NCBI GenBank assembly: GCA_900239685.1
Contig: OENT01000555.1
Coordinates: 1 to 64,000, forward strand
Direction: 5' to 3'
Source of the DNA: Rotaria macrura
Taxonomy: Eukaryota > Rotifera > Eurotatoria > Philodinida > Philodinidae
Length of the DNA stretch: 64,000 bases
Part shown: positions 50,890 through 62,718 of the stretch, in pieces
How positions within the stretch are numbered: position 1 is the stretch's first letter
Layout of the letters: each line of letters opens with the position of its first letter
Position numbers and translations under genes: made by a program
Notes under the pieces: generated by a model
Databases searched by the model: none
Told to the model about the DNA's origin: nothing
Seen by the model: the letters and a program-made list of their open reading frames with translations, nothing else

Positions 50890-51680
50890 GTTTAAACGGC
50901 TAAAGAAGGAGAATTCCATGTGTATTGAGGATCAAAACTTTTCAAGCATGTTTTTCTCAAAGATTTAGATGTTAAAACGGCTTGAAGCACAAAATTAGAC
51001 ACGTTTGAACGAATGAAAGCTGCATGATTTTTGTGTTCACTTTGTTTCACGTTTTAACAGCTCGATACGGCGAATTCGGTGCGTGCTAAGAACCGAATTT
51101 CGTCAGGCTCGTTTCGCTCAAAATTTTGGACGTTAAAACGCCTTAAAGCACAAAAGTCGAGGTGTTTTAACAGACCAAATGTGCATCATTTTTATGCTCC
51201 CATTTCTCCGAGTTTTAACAACTCGATACGGCAAATTCGGTGTGTGTTGAGAACACAATTTTGCCAGGCTTGTTTACCTCAAAATTTCGGACATTAAAAC
51301 GCCTTAAAGTACAAAATTCGAGACGTTTTAACGAATGAAAGTTGTCTGATTTTTGTGTTCACTTTGTTTCATGTTTTAACAACTCGATAGGGAGAATTCG
51401 TTGTGTGCTAAGAACAGAATTTCGCCATGCTTGTTTTACGCAAAGTTGTGGACGTGAAAACGTCTTAAAGCACACACGTCGGGGCATTTTAACGAACAAA
51501 ATTGTCCTGATTTCTTTCTTCACATTTTTTCGCGTTTTACGCCTAAAGAACGAGAATTCTGTGTGTATTGAGAATCAAAACTTTCCATTCGTGTTTTGCT
51601 CAAAGATTTGGACGTTAAAACGGCTTAAAGCACAAAATTCGAGGCGTTTTAACGAATAAAATTTCTCATCTTTGTTTCGT
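50890..51680. repeat. Tandem array with a period near 161 bp
   Basis: About five diverged units. Landmarks recur at 51061, 51222, 51383 and about 51541: CTCGATACGG, then GAATTCGG, then GGACGTTAAAACG, then CTTAAAGCACAAAA, then GAGGCGTTTTAACGAA. Substitutions are spread through all copies, so the array is not recent. It forms part of the left zone of the 50426-55948 interval. Confidence 0.8.
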
Positions 51681-52807
51681 GCAGAATTGTGAGCGTCTAA
51701 ACTATCAGATATTGAGAACAAGGTGCTTGCTTATAGATCAAAGTTTTGTCGTTTGATAATTTGCGCGTTTATACCATTCTTAATTTACTTCTGGACCTAG
51801 ACGAGCGTGTACACGTATTACAGTGACTGTTTTACATCAATTAAATGCGAATAGAAAAGAGCTTTTTAATCACAGAAATAGCTGAAGCTCGACCATAGTA
51901 GTAATTATATTCATGGATCGTTCAGTTATTTAAAGTTGTATGCACCGAACAATTCTTAATTTCAAATGCTGGGCGTATTTGCGCTATGCAAGTGAATGTC
52001 GTAGCAATTATTTTTTATCACATGGTCACTTCTCTTATTCTGATATTGATAATAACATGAACATGAATCGCACATACAATACAATAATTAAAGCTAAAGC
52101 TTACTCTTATGGAAACACCAACAAAATATGATCGAGTAAGTGGAAGTTTAATTTTAGGTTCGGATAGCACTTATAATATCTTAAAATAAGAAAATTGAAG
52201 TTCACGAGAGAACATTGATTGGTTCTAGAATTGCCATTATGTTATTTAAAGACACAGCTAGGTTTTTATTATAAACGTGAAAGGCGTATAGAATCCATGC
52301 TCATCTCGAAGAGACTAAACTGTAACGATTGAGCAAAACTAAAATACTAATTCGGATTTTACATTAACGTTGTTTCTGTGAAGCATTGAAGCTACTTCTT
52401 TATATGAACTGACAATCTCACAGTTGATAAAGCTAATTTTCTATTACAAAGAAATTAAAAAATTCTTTGTCGTTATATCGAATCATATTAAGATAGTTTG
52501 CGTTGATCAAGACTTTGTAACTTGCTCATTTCGTCTTGAGAAGCTATAAGTTCCTTTTGAAAATAATTATTTGCTGGAAAATAAATAGCAAAACGGCCGT
52601 ATTTTTATATACATATCTCTTTACGACCTCAGTTATTCGTTTTCATATTTCTCTAGCGAGAAAAATATGAAGAGGTTGTAAACACTTCAGCTCTCGATCT
52701 AAGTCAAGGAAGATTGCCTTTAACTTTCTTTTTTACCAAATGCACCTAACATGCCAGAGATCTGTGTTTAGTATTTCTCTTCGAATTTTAGTCCGATCGA
52801 CAACCAC

Positions 52808-53014
52808 ATGCATGGACATTTTTTCATATACATCGCTATCCTCATACTTGAATCTGTCTTCCCATTTACTGATGCCTATGATAATAGAGGATACGATGAA
52901 GGTGAGAAAAAAGGTTTCACATCAACAATCAAAATATATTCCCATTCGGCAAAATCAAATACTTATATCAACGATGAAACGGGTTCGGTTTTTCTTTTGC
53001 TCATTTCTAACTGA
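52808..53014 (+). CDS. Possible small secreted-protein exon
   Basis: An ORF of 68 codons beginning MHGHFFIYIAILILESVF, which resembles a signal peptide, followed by a polar segment (DNRGYDEGEKK). There is no recognised domain, and the overlapping frame at 52740-53027 is equally long, so this may be chance. It lies in the middle of the 5.5-kb interval bounded by inverted repeats. Confidence 0.15.
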   Translation: MHGHFFIYIAILILESVFPFTDAYDNRGYDEGEKKGFTSTIKIYSHSAKSNTYINDETGSVFLLLISN

Positions 53015-53034
53015 GATAGATAGATAGATAGATA
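53015..53034. repeat. (GATA)n microsatellite
   Basis: About five GATA units in a row. Confidence 0.85.
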
Positions 53035-54829
53035 TTTAGCTCCACCTCGAAAAAAAAGTGTTTTCTCTTTCGTCTTTTCTGAAACACGATATAGAAACTA
53101 GTGTTACAATTATTTGGCAGAATATCAACCCTCCCCATCTAACAGGCCTCTACCAATATAGCCTAAGGATTCCAGCCAACAAGAGATTTTCTGTTGAACT
53201 GGATTGAGCTTATTAGGTAAGTTTGCTTTTCTTTTATAGAGATGAAGGATTTTATACTTGAAAAACTCGAAAACAGAAATACACCATACGAATCGCAGTT
53301 AATTGATAAAATTATTTTTTTAATCTAATAATACAGGTAACTATGTATTGTGTCACACGTTTCTCACACCGCCCATTAAGATAACATCTGCGTTTTTCTA
53401 TGTTCAATTCCCATAGTAGTGAATAGATGATCACTACAAGGAAGGTTTCAGTACTCTATTTTAGCATAATATATTGCTTATCTCGACTTGCTTTAATAAA
53501 AGATGTACGTCTATAAATGCCATAAAGCATTACTGCAAACAAATAACGCGGCAGATTTCTCCTTAAATTAACTCTATTAGTTAGAGATTTTCTAATTATC
53601 TTACAGCTTTTTACCTTACTCAACTACCATCGTAGTCGATTCAACCACCGATTCAAAATTTACGGTCTACTCTAAAAAACATTATATGCCCAAAACACTT
53701 AAACAACTAGCACATACCAAATAGATAAACTAAAGTGACGAATATATCTATTAAGAAACCACTTGATTATTGAAAGAGTTGATATCTTTGCTGAAACAAA
53801 TCCTAATAACTGATGTACTATACATAAATAAAATACTTAACTATTTGTTGTTATCAACATTCAACGCAGATCAAATATATGCATTGTAGAGCAAAAAGGA
53901 ATGCCAGAGCTGCTATTCTCCAGAGAATAAGTATGCCGTAAGATCGACGGATGGACAACTACATGTATGCAGATAGTTAAGTATCTAGCGAGGGACAAAG
54001 TTAAATACTTAGTAAGGTCGATAGATATACAGCTAGATAAATAGATAAGGTAGTTTATTTGTTACACTGAACACATAGGAACTACCGAACTCTAAAGTCT
54101 CGTGCGTTTGCGTCGAACAATTATAGGTTCAGCAAAAGGAAACTAATTTCGTACGTTTGAAAGGGAACTTGTTCAGGTTCAGCAGAATTCACAGAATTTT
54201 GCAGTGTTTCCATGAAACCTTTACCGATTCCGCAGATTCATTTTTATTTTCGCACATCATGAGTTACATCATCGGCGGCTACGAAGAGCTTCGTAATGTG
54301 TTGACAGATCAATTCTCAGTTTCCTTGTCAATGTCAAGGTTCAACTTTTCAATAAGCAACCATCACGAACCCGTTAGACCATCTAATGATTTTGTACTAT
54401 TTCTACAGAATTACTGTCAATTCCATTAGCTATTTAATGGAAAGGTAAGTTTCATCTTCATCTTATTAAACTAATAACTTAATTTCTCTTTCTAGGTCTT
54501 CAACAATCTGATTTGAAAGGTATGTTTCATTTTCATGTTCTCAAAGTAATAATTTGTCTTTTATTCTTACATGTTCAACAATATGATTCGAAAAAGATTT
54601 CGGCTTCGAGATTAAACCTGATTTCTACGATCCTGCATCTAGAGAAGTAATACGTATCGTAGTATTTTTAAGTTCAGTATGTGAAATAATGTACCGTTCA
54701 TCGGTTTCTGAGTGTTATTTTAATGGATAGTTTCGGTTTCCAATGTATCGGAAATCCTCTAAGGGTATTCCAGGAATTGTATTTACTTTTCAAGAATATA
54801 GATATGAGGATAACGGTATAGACATAAAA

Positions 54830-55365
54830 GCATAGAAATAAGGGTATAGTTGTTACGATATAGATATAAGGATGAGGGTATAGGCATAAGAGCGTAGAAA
54901 TACGGATATAGCTATAAGGGCATTGTTGTTAAGGATATAGCTATACGAATATAGTCGTTAAGGATATAGTTGTTAAGGGTGTTGTTCTTAAGGGTATAGT
55001 TCTTAAGGGTATAGTTATAAGGATATATTTGTTAAGGGTATAGCTAGAACGATATAGTTATAAGGGTATAGTTGTTAAGGGTATAGCTATGAAGGTATAG
55101 TTGTTAAGGGTATTGTTGTTAAGGATATAGTTGTTAAGGGTATAGTTATAAGGATATAGCTGTTAAGGGTATAGCTAGAACGATATAGATATAAGGATAT
55201 AGTTATAAGGGTATAGTTGTTAAGGGTATAGCTATGAAGGTATAGTTGTTAAGGGTATAGCTATGACGGTATAGTTATAAGGATATTGTTGTTAAGGGTA
55301 TTGTTGTTAAGGGTATGGCTAGAACGGTACAGTTATAAGGATATAGACATAAGCGTATAGGAAGA
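54830..55365. repeat. AAGGGTATAGTTGTT minisatellite
   Basis: Over thirty imperfect units of about 15 bp, alternating AAGGGTATAGTTGTT, AAGGGTATAGCTAT and AAGGATATAGTTAT forms, with some longer blocks repeated as a group (for example GTTAAGGGTATAGCTAGAAC near 55033 and 55153). It lies just left of the 110-bp array within the 50426-55948 interval. Confidence 0.85.
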
Positions 55366-55474
55366 ACGGCAAAAGCGTTAAACACCTTTGTATATTTTTC
55401 GGAATGTTTATCGCAGTTTTGAAGTTTGAAGGGCAAAGCGTCGCTGATATCCTTTGCACAAACGGTCAAAACTT

Positions 55475-55890
55475 TCCAACGTTTTAGGATGGCAGTCGGC
55501 GTTCCCGATTGTGTGTTACTAACGTTTGGGAATAATCAATGAATCAACGTTAAACGTATAGTACCAATTAAACGGTGAAAATTCCCAGCGTTTTAGGGTG
55601 GCAGTCGGCGTTCCCGATTGTTGTGTTACTAACGTTTGGGAATAATCAATGAATCAACGTTAAACGTATAGTACCAATTAAACGGTAAAAATTCCCAGCG
55701 TTTTAGGGTGGCAGTCGGCGTTCCCGATTGTGTGTCACTAACGTTTGGAATGAATGGGGACATAACCGTTGGAGATTGTGAATCGAATAAACTTCCAAAA
55801 TTTAAAGCAGCCCAAAATTCTGTCGTTTACACGTTGTGCATTTGTAAGCGTTAGTGACACACAATCGGGAACGCCGATTGACATCCGAAC
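55475..55890. repeat. 110-bp tandem repeat plus an inverted partial copy
   Basis: Two full and one partial unit start near 55481, 55590 and 55700, sharing GTTTTAGG, GGCAGTCGGCGTTCCCGATT and ACTAACGTTTGG; the complete units are nearly identical. At about 55843-55890 the same TCCCGATTGTGTGTCACTAA block appears inverted. The near identity suggests recent tandem duplication. Confidence 0.85.
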
Positions 55891-58527
55891 ACGTCCGTAA
55901 AGTTTTGCGCGTTTACACGGGTTTTCTGGAATTTTTTGTCTGCTTGGGAGATAGTTGTTCTAATTTTTAAACATTTATCAACTATAATATTTGGAGTTAA
56001 CGTCTTTCTCAATAGTCGATATTTCTTATATGAGTATTGTGCGCCTCATTACATGTCTTGACGAATTAAAGTGTTCTGGTTTTTGAGAGCGTTTCAACGA
56101 CTCTTGATCAGTTGTTATTTAACTTTTTTTTTGAATTTATTATAAATAATTAATGAGTATGATATTTGAAGTGATCTGATCGTCATCCACACCAACTCTT
56201 GTTCATTCGTTAATCTCTGCTCTAACTTGCAGTCATAAAAAACACACACGCAACCTCTTTATATGTAGAAACACCAAGAAATTCATCTCGAAATATTTGC
56301 AACGTTTTTCAGACGCCCCCATAAATCTGAACAAATCAATTTTTGATTGCTACTGGCTCATAGAGCTCCTTAATATTTCTTAAATTAATATATGTCTTGA
56401 TAAAGAAATTTAAAGTAATTAATTGAGTTTTGGAATTTTTTCTTATAGAAGAATGTTAGAATATTCAGATAGATTCATTTTGTCTAATGAAAAATTTCGA
56501 GATTAGAAAACTACGGGACTTTAGCCGGTAAACTTTGTGTTATGCATTTTTCTTGAAGAAACAAATATCGGTAGCCGGTTTATTTTAGTATAGTAGATAA
56601 TCAATGTAGATAACGAAATACAATGCTATTAAGATGTAAGAAATCTGTCAATATTTTGCTGCTATAACTAACTTATATGCAGAATTTTGATTTTAATATA
56701 ATAATAAGTACTCATAATGAATGACAAGATGAATCAAACTTATGCTGAATAAACAGAATTCTGTTAAAATGTTGCTTCGAAAATAGAATTCAAAGCAGAA
56801 TTTTAATTTAGAAGTAGAGAGAGTATGATGTATATAGTAATGAATTGCAACTTTTTGATACCATTGGGATTTTGCCATTTTTGATTAAAATGTTTGTTAA
56901 CTTTAGTCGATTTCGACAATTTTTAAAATGTTACTAACCTCTCCATGTTCCGGTAGCGCGCAAAATTTCAGCTATTACTCTTACTGCTGTTGAGCTATAA
57001 ATCGTTTACTGTGAAAAAATCATATTTTACAGTGACATAGAGTACAAAACCCAAGTTTTGAAGATTCTGAGGGAAGGGAAAAGATATTGAATAGTCAGTT
57101 TTGTAGAATATCAAATGTTCCGTCTATAAATATATATGTTTCGATCGCATCATTTTCTTTCTATGATCTGTCGTTCGTGACGTTCTGTGTCATGCACTTT
57201 GTCTCTTTTATGCAGAACGATACTGTGCATCAACTTTCCTCTGGAGTTAACATGTTGAAGAGAAACGGAGATATTCAAAAGATAAAGAACTTTATTAATA
57301 GACAACTGATAAGAAATCATTTTGCTTTAATGATTATTTTCTCTTCCTTCTTTCCTCTATAGTCTTTTCTTCCCTTGCTTCGATATATAAGAGTGTACTT
57401 TTCATCTGAAAGGTGGGATGAACAATACGAAGAAACTAAGTAAAGTACACTTCTGCATTACTGCTCATACTTCTCCTATCAGGAATCGTATCGTTTTCAT
57501 AAAAAGCACATGCTTAAATATTCGAAGCGATGGGAGAGAAGAGATGTAGGTGAAAGAAGTAAGAGAAAATTCATTAATAAGAGTCGATATGATAGTCAAG
57601 CATATTAATGCCATATATAGCAAATGGTAAATGTCGTCAATAACAAGAAGCATGCTGTGGCAGGGTGACGGACGAAATATAGGAAAGGAAAAAACGAAAC
57701 AAAAAATAAGAAGAAGAAGCACAAGTCGGTATTCTTGTCTCTCTTCTTTCCAGATTCTTTTTTTTTTGCTGAGAAATGTGTCAAGATTCTCTTTACTCTT
57801 GAAGTTCAGCCGAGATCCTTTCTATCGATGAAAGAAAGATAGAAAGATTCTTACCAGAATTTTAAGTGGAGTATCATTCTGCTGCTCTTTACGCTCTATA
57901 GAAACTGCTAATACTCATTTTACCATGCATTCATTCACACAAAGCTAAACCGTTAGCATGATGAAATGAATAAGAACTATTGAAATGCATACGGCTCCTA
58001 TATGTTTTACATTAAAGATAAGTATAAGTTGATGTTATAATGAAATTTATTAGTTTTTGCAGCTTTTTCTATGACTCTAAATGATGAACATGACGAAGAA
58101 GAATTGTAGTAGTGATTAGTTGCTGAATATTTCAATAGATTTTTTTCTTTTCTCGAAACACTGCCATTTCTTAATTAATATTATGATTTTCATATCCGCT
58201 CTTGTTCGCATTTTTTGTGTTATCGTTACCTGTATTATTGCATAGTTTTTTCATTTGTCTAAGGTATTGACTTGAAATGTGCCGCTGTAGCACTCATTTT
58301 TTTTTCATTTTTATCGTGAAAACTATTTAGTAATAATAACGTTGATGGCGATAAATTTTATTATAATAGCCGCGCACTAATTCAAAAATCAATACAAGAA
58401 TTTGATAAGATTATCCAAGACAATGACCCTAGACTGTGACAAGAAGAGCGAAGCCTTCATTTCAAGAAAGACAAAATTCTTTCCAGATTAGCGTTTTCTT
58501 GCCTACCGTATAGGATTGTCTACCAAA

Positions 58528-58567
58528 TTCTTGTCTGATTGACAAGATCTTGTCAATCAGACAAGAA
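58528..58567. repeat. Perfect 40-bp palindrome
   Basis: Each 20-base arm is an exact reverse complement of the other. The left arm reads TTCTTGTCTGATTGACAAGA and the centre falls between 58547 and 58548 with no loop. Nearby CAAGA and TCTTG words are common (58480-58640), so it could be the core of a small foldback element. Confidence 0.9.
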
Positions 58568-61189
58568 ACTCATATACAAGATGTAGAACAAGAGTCTTCG
58601 CAGACTACTCAGCAAATAAGGAATCCGGAAAGAATAGAGACAATAATATCTACTTGTGAGAAGAAGAAGAAGAAGACAAAATTGATTCAATGAGAGTGTG
58701 GGTGTGCAGGCGCAGGTGGGTTTTAGCATATACCACGAATTTGATTACATCCATAGTAGAATGTAGAAAGTTTTGATGAAAATATTTGTTCATTATTAAC
58801 CAGTTAGAAAGTATTCTACTCAAATGAAATATTTTGAATTGAACTTTTGGTTTCTTTCTAAATGTGGATTCAGATACTGTGTCTAGTATTGATCAAGAAT
58901 ACTCAGAAGATCTTTGAAAAGCCTGAAAATTTAGTTTTGACAAATATCTTTTTTTTAAACGTTTTCATATTTTCCCTATTGTGATTCGAAATTAAACATT
59001 GAAAGGTATCTTCGTATATTAACTTGTAGAGCAAAAGTTGTGCTACAAAATTTACAATTCCTACTCCTTTTTTTGTCTTTCGATAAAGCTCCTAAACATT
59101 CATTCTTCAAACAAATAGATTTTTTGACGAAAGTTGGCTTTATGAGGCAATGTAGCTTCTGTGAAAATATTTTGGTAAAAGCAATAGTTTTGTCAGATAT
59201 TGAATTTTGTAAACCGCTGATCGTTCTACAAAGGTAATCAAGTTCAGTAGTTTTTTTTTGCCTTCAAAGATGGATTTATAGAATTAGCAAAAATATTTTT
59301 GTTGGTCATCAAAATCAATATTTCAACAGTTTAGAAGATTTTTGATTTTTCGTTTTTGTCTGATTTCTGATAGTTGACTACAGACATTAGATACTTAGTG
59401 CAAGGCTCGCACTCTTGAAGCAATCATTTTATGTTGATAAAAATAGAACATCAAAATGAGTAAAAACCTCACTTTTTATGCTTCAAATAATCATACCTAA
59501 AAAAATTGAATATCAAACATATTCAAGATAGATGAAAAGAAGCGATGAATGAGTAAAGAACACAACTGATATTTGTTCATCCCTGATGAACATAAGTATG
59601 AAGTGGAAATGATGATAAAGCCATAAAAAGCGCAACATACTCTTTTATATTCAAATTATTGAAAGATATTCATGCCTGTCCGGTACTATCGAATGTAATG
59701 AGCAAGTTGATCAATCTTTGATGTCGTTTGCGACAATCTGTTTTATACAGTTTATTTAGTTTGAATTCTTTGCAATAGATTATTTACCTTTTAGCTGGAG
59801 CTGAATATTGGAAAATTTTCTTATTTAATGCAAAAAAGAATGTTAAACTGAAAAGTTCGAATATTTCCGTGGTATAAAGATTTATCGATAGTAACTAGAC
59901 TTCCACTTTCAAAAGAAATTAATGAAGCTAATGTATTTTTGGAATTTTTTCCCAGTATCCGTCAGAATTGGGACTGTAGAGACATGTGCTCTAAAAACTC
60001 ATACCTTTCGAGAATGATTGTACTTGTTTCTAAACTAAATGATTATACATCAACTCGATCGTCGATGTTAACGATGAGCGTTGGAGAGCAATGACCATTT
60101 TTTTTCCATTTCACACAAAATGTTAGTCAATAAAAAGAGAAAACATTTTCCTGTAGAAATATTCATGTTGGTCGCGTGGGTATGGGTGTGTGAAGGGGTT
60201 TTATTTTCCTGTTTTTTTATAAAACATGTCAATTTTTGAGTAATTTATATTTAAAAATAGATAATAACCTATCATATGTTAATTGTTATTTTAAATACAA
60301 ATAATTTTTTTTATAACTTAATAAATATAAACAAAACAAAACAAAATAATCATATTTCTTTGTAGTAAATTAGGTAAGAAATATATCCTACTTTTAATAT
60401 TATATCAAACTATAATTTATATGTTATGTAATACTTTCGTTTAGTGAACAGTTCCTAAACTGCAAGAAGATCCTACTATTTGGTATCGTAAGTTCTTCAA
60501 GAAATATTAGAAACGAATTTCACTGAATAGGAAGATGGACAATGCTACAAGCTTTCATTTAGGAGCTAAAGACAATTTTCGTAATTTAGACATATAATTA
60601 TCAGATCGGAAATCGCAAGGAATTTGTTTATCAAATATACTGAAATATTGCGGATGCAAAACTACTTATTTTCTTCTGTATGACAACATTTTATTCCAGT
60701 CTAACTTGTTCATGTATTACCGCTTATTTTGAACGTCTACTGCTACCTTTTTTTTTTTAAAGTAACACCAAACATATTTTTTAGGCAATCAGAATCATAT
60801 TGTCTCGGTTGAAAAATAAAAATTGTGGTCTTTATTTTTCCTTGAAAAAGATCCAGTTTTGTTCGGAGTGTACAATGCACGCACGTGAGCCCAACATGTT
60901 CTTACACTCTATAAAATGAGACATACAAGTTATAGTTACTCGTCAATTATCAGACAAAATAAAAGGGAAACTTTGAGGTAATCGAATGTCAGACGATTAT
61001 TTCAAAGTAACGATTTTCTGTAAATTTCGATTAAAAGTTTCTAGACTATGGCTAGATAATTTAGCTTGTTCTTAAATTTCGTTGATTGTTCCAGCTTGAA
61101 ACACTTAGTTCACTCAAAATTGAGCTCACGTGACTCTGATGAACAAGAATTTTGTGACTTCAATATTTCTATTATTTCAACACCAGCGT

Positions 61190-61900
61190 CTCTAGTCTGA
61201 ATTCTGCTCATTCTTTCAGAAATTCTTGAAGTATCTTTTAGGATCCTGAATGTTAAGTGCATGTATTTTGGTAAATTTTTTTAGGATCTTATAGTCAATC
61301 GCAGCAATTCTTGCTTGTAGGATTTCTCACGACTAAGCGGGCGCCTTTCCAAAATTTTCTCAAAATCCTGCCTAGCTGTTTTCGAAATTAAGAATGTGGG
61401 ATTCTAATCGGATGTATATTTGATCCTACCAAGGATACTGACAAAAATAGAAGGCTCAATTCTGCTCAGGATTCATTCTGGATCCTGAAATGAGAATCCA
61501 GCGAATTATTGCGTTGTAAAATAAGACGCGCATTTTAGTTAGCACACAAAATAGGAGTGTGGATCGGGATGCTGCTTAAGGCAAGATGAACAAACACATA
61601 GTCGCGCTGATAAGTACGCCGATCTCCTGTAACTCATACCTATCTGGTCAAAGTGTGGAATATTATTAGACGACATATTTCTTTCTGGAACTATTATGCC
61701 CTCAGTAGATTTCTGATTTTAAACCAAGCAGCAAACTGGTCAAGATTCTGACTACAATCTCTTTCGAATCCTGTTAGGATTATGAAGTTCTGTACCGACA
61801 TGCTTTGCTCAGTATTGTGTCGTTTTTATTAGGAAAAAATATATAATCCTTTAAGGATCCTAATTATATTCGTTAAGGATCTAGCACGAAAATGCCAAGG
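61190..61900. repeat. AGGATCCT-word repeat region
   Basis: AGGATCCTGAA, AGGATCTTA, AAATCCTG, GGATCCTGAAATGAGAATCC, GAATCCTGTTAGGATTATG, AATCCTTTAAGGATCCTAATT and similar words recur in both orientations over about 700 bp. This is the same style of interior as the CCCA-TGGG elements, but no clear termini were found. Probably an old, decayed element. Confidence 0.45.
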
Positions 61901-62718
61901 ATTTTTAAGCCATGGGAGAGAAGATCCGGAAAACAATCTGATGAATCCAAAAACACTATTATTTCTTCTTTCAACGGCGAGGGGACATGCTGCGGGAATC
62001 TGATTGATGAGAACGTTTTACGACTGTAGATATTGGTGTGGTTATACAGTGTGTGGCTACGCGTATATACTGGTTTCTTTCTTTTTCGCGCTTTTTGATA
62101 TTCACACGCCTACCTCGCACTAAGCAGCAGCACCAAAATGCACATAAGCGCTAACACGCACAACCACACAATCATTTAGCGCCGAAATTTCGGTGAATCA
62201 TATATACATACAGAGAGGGAAAGAGTGACATATATATATATACATATATGAGCACTTCAATCCAATAACAATAAAGAACAATATTTTTGAACCCTGCTTG
62301 TGACGAAATTTGTTACTTCTGGATCATCATCCGTATAATGATCGTATCATTACACAGCTGTGGTGAGAAGAGTTTCCATATCGATAGTAACAGCAGATAG
62401 CTAACCACACTATGAATGGGCAGCGACAAAAACAATTGACGGCATCCTATGCTTAATTATTGCTTCCAACTCGATGAATTGATTATTTTTCACCAGTTAC
62501 CTCCGAAAAGCACCTGTCATATAAACTTTGATTCTATGTAATGAGTACTAGCGATTGGAGAGTTATTTTTCTATCAGTAGCTTTACTAGTTTTATGCGTC
62601 CGCTTTAATAAAGATTTTCTGCAAGTTAAAATAATTTTTTTAAGATTCATATTCTGACTGGACAAGATGACATCATTTTCAACACATGCACGACTTAAAC
62701 AAGCTCATATTACTTGAT

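Larger units (their letters stand above)
50426..55948. mobile_element. 5.5-kb interval bounded by CCCAAGCAGACAAA inverted repeats
   Basis: The left end CCCAAGCAGACAAA (50426-50439) and the right end, its exact complement (55935-55948), are flanked by AG at 50424-50425 and 55949-55950, fitting the CCCA-TGGG, 2-bp duplication rule. Just inside, both ends carry related GTGTAAAC / GTTTACAC and CGTAAAG words. The outer zones (50440-51840 and 55370-55930) are dense in CGTTTTAACG-type words. The middle (about 51870-54820) looks like ordinary AT-rich DNA with no transposase. It may be one large non-autonomous element with captured host DNA, or two truncated copies whose ends happen to face each other. 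Confidence 0.55.
55951..62718. other. No gene recognised
   Basis: AT-rich sequence of 6.8 kb upstream of the right-edge gene. It contains the palindrome at 58528-58567, a GAAGAA run at about 58662, AGGATCCT-word repeats at 61190-61900 and a TA-rich tract at about 62230. ORFs reach 91 codons (57087-57362) without recognisable features. Confidence 0.4.

Noticed and set aside
50499-51659. ORFs over the CGTTTTAACG zone
   Set aside because: Repeat-derived frames without conserved features between tandem units.
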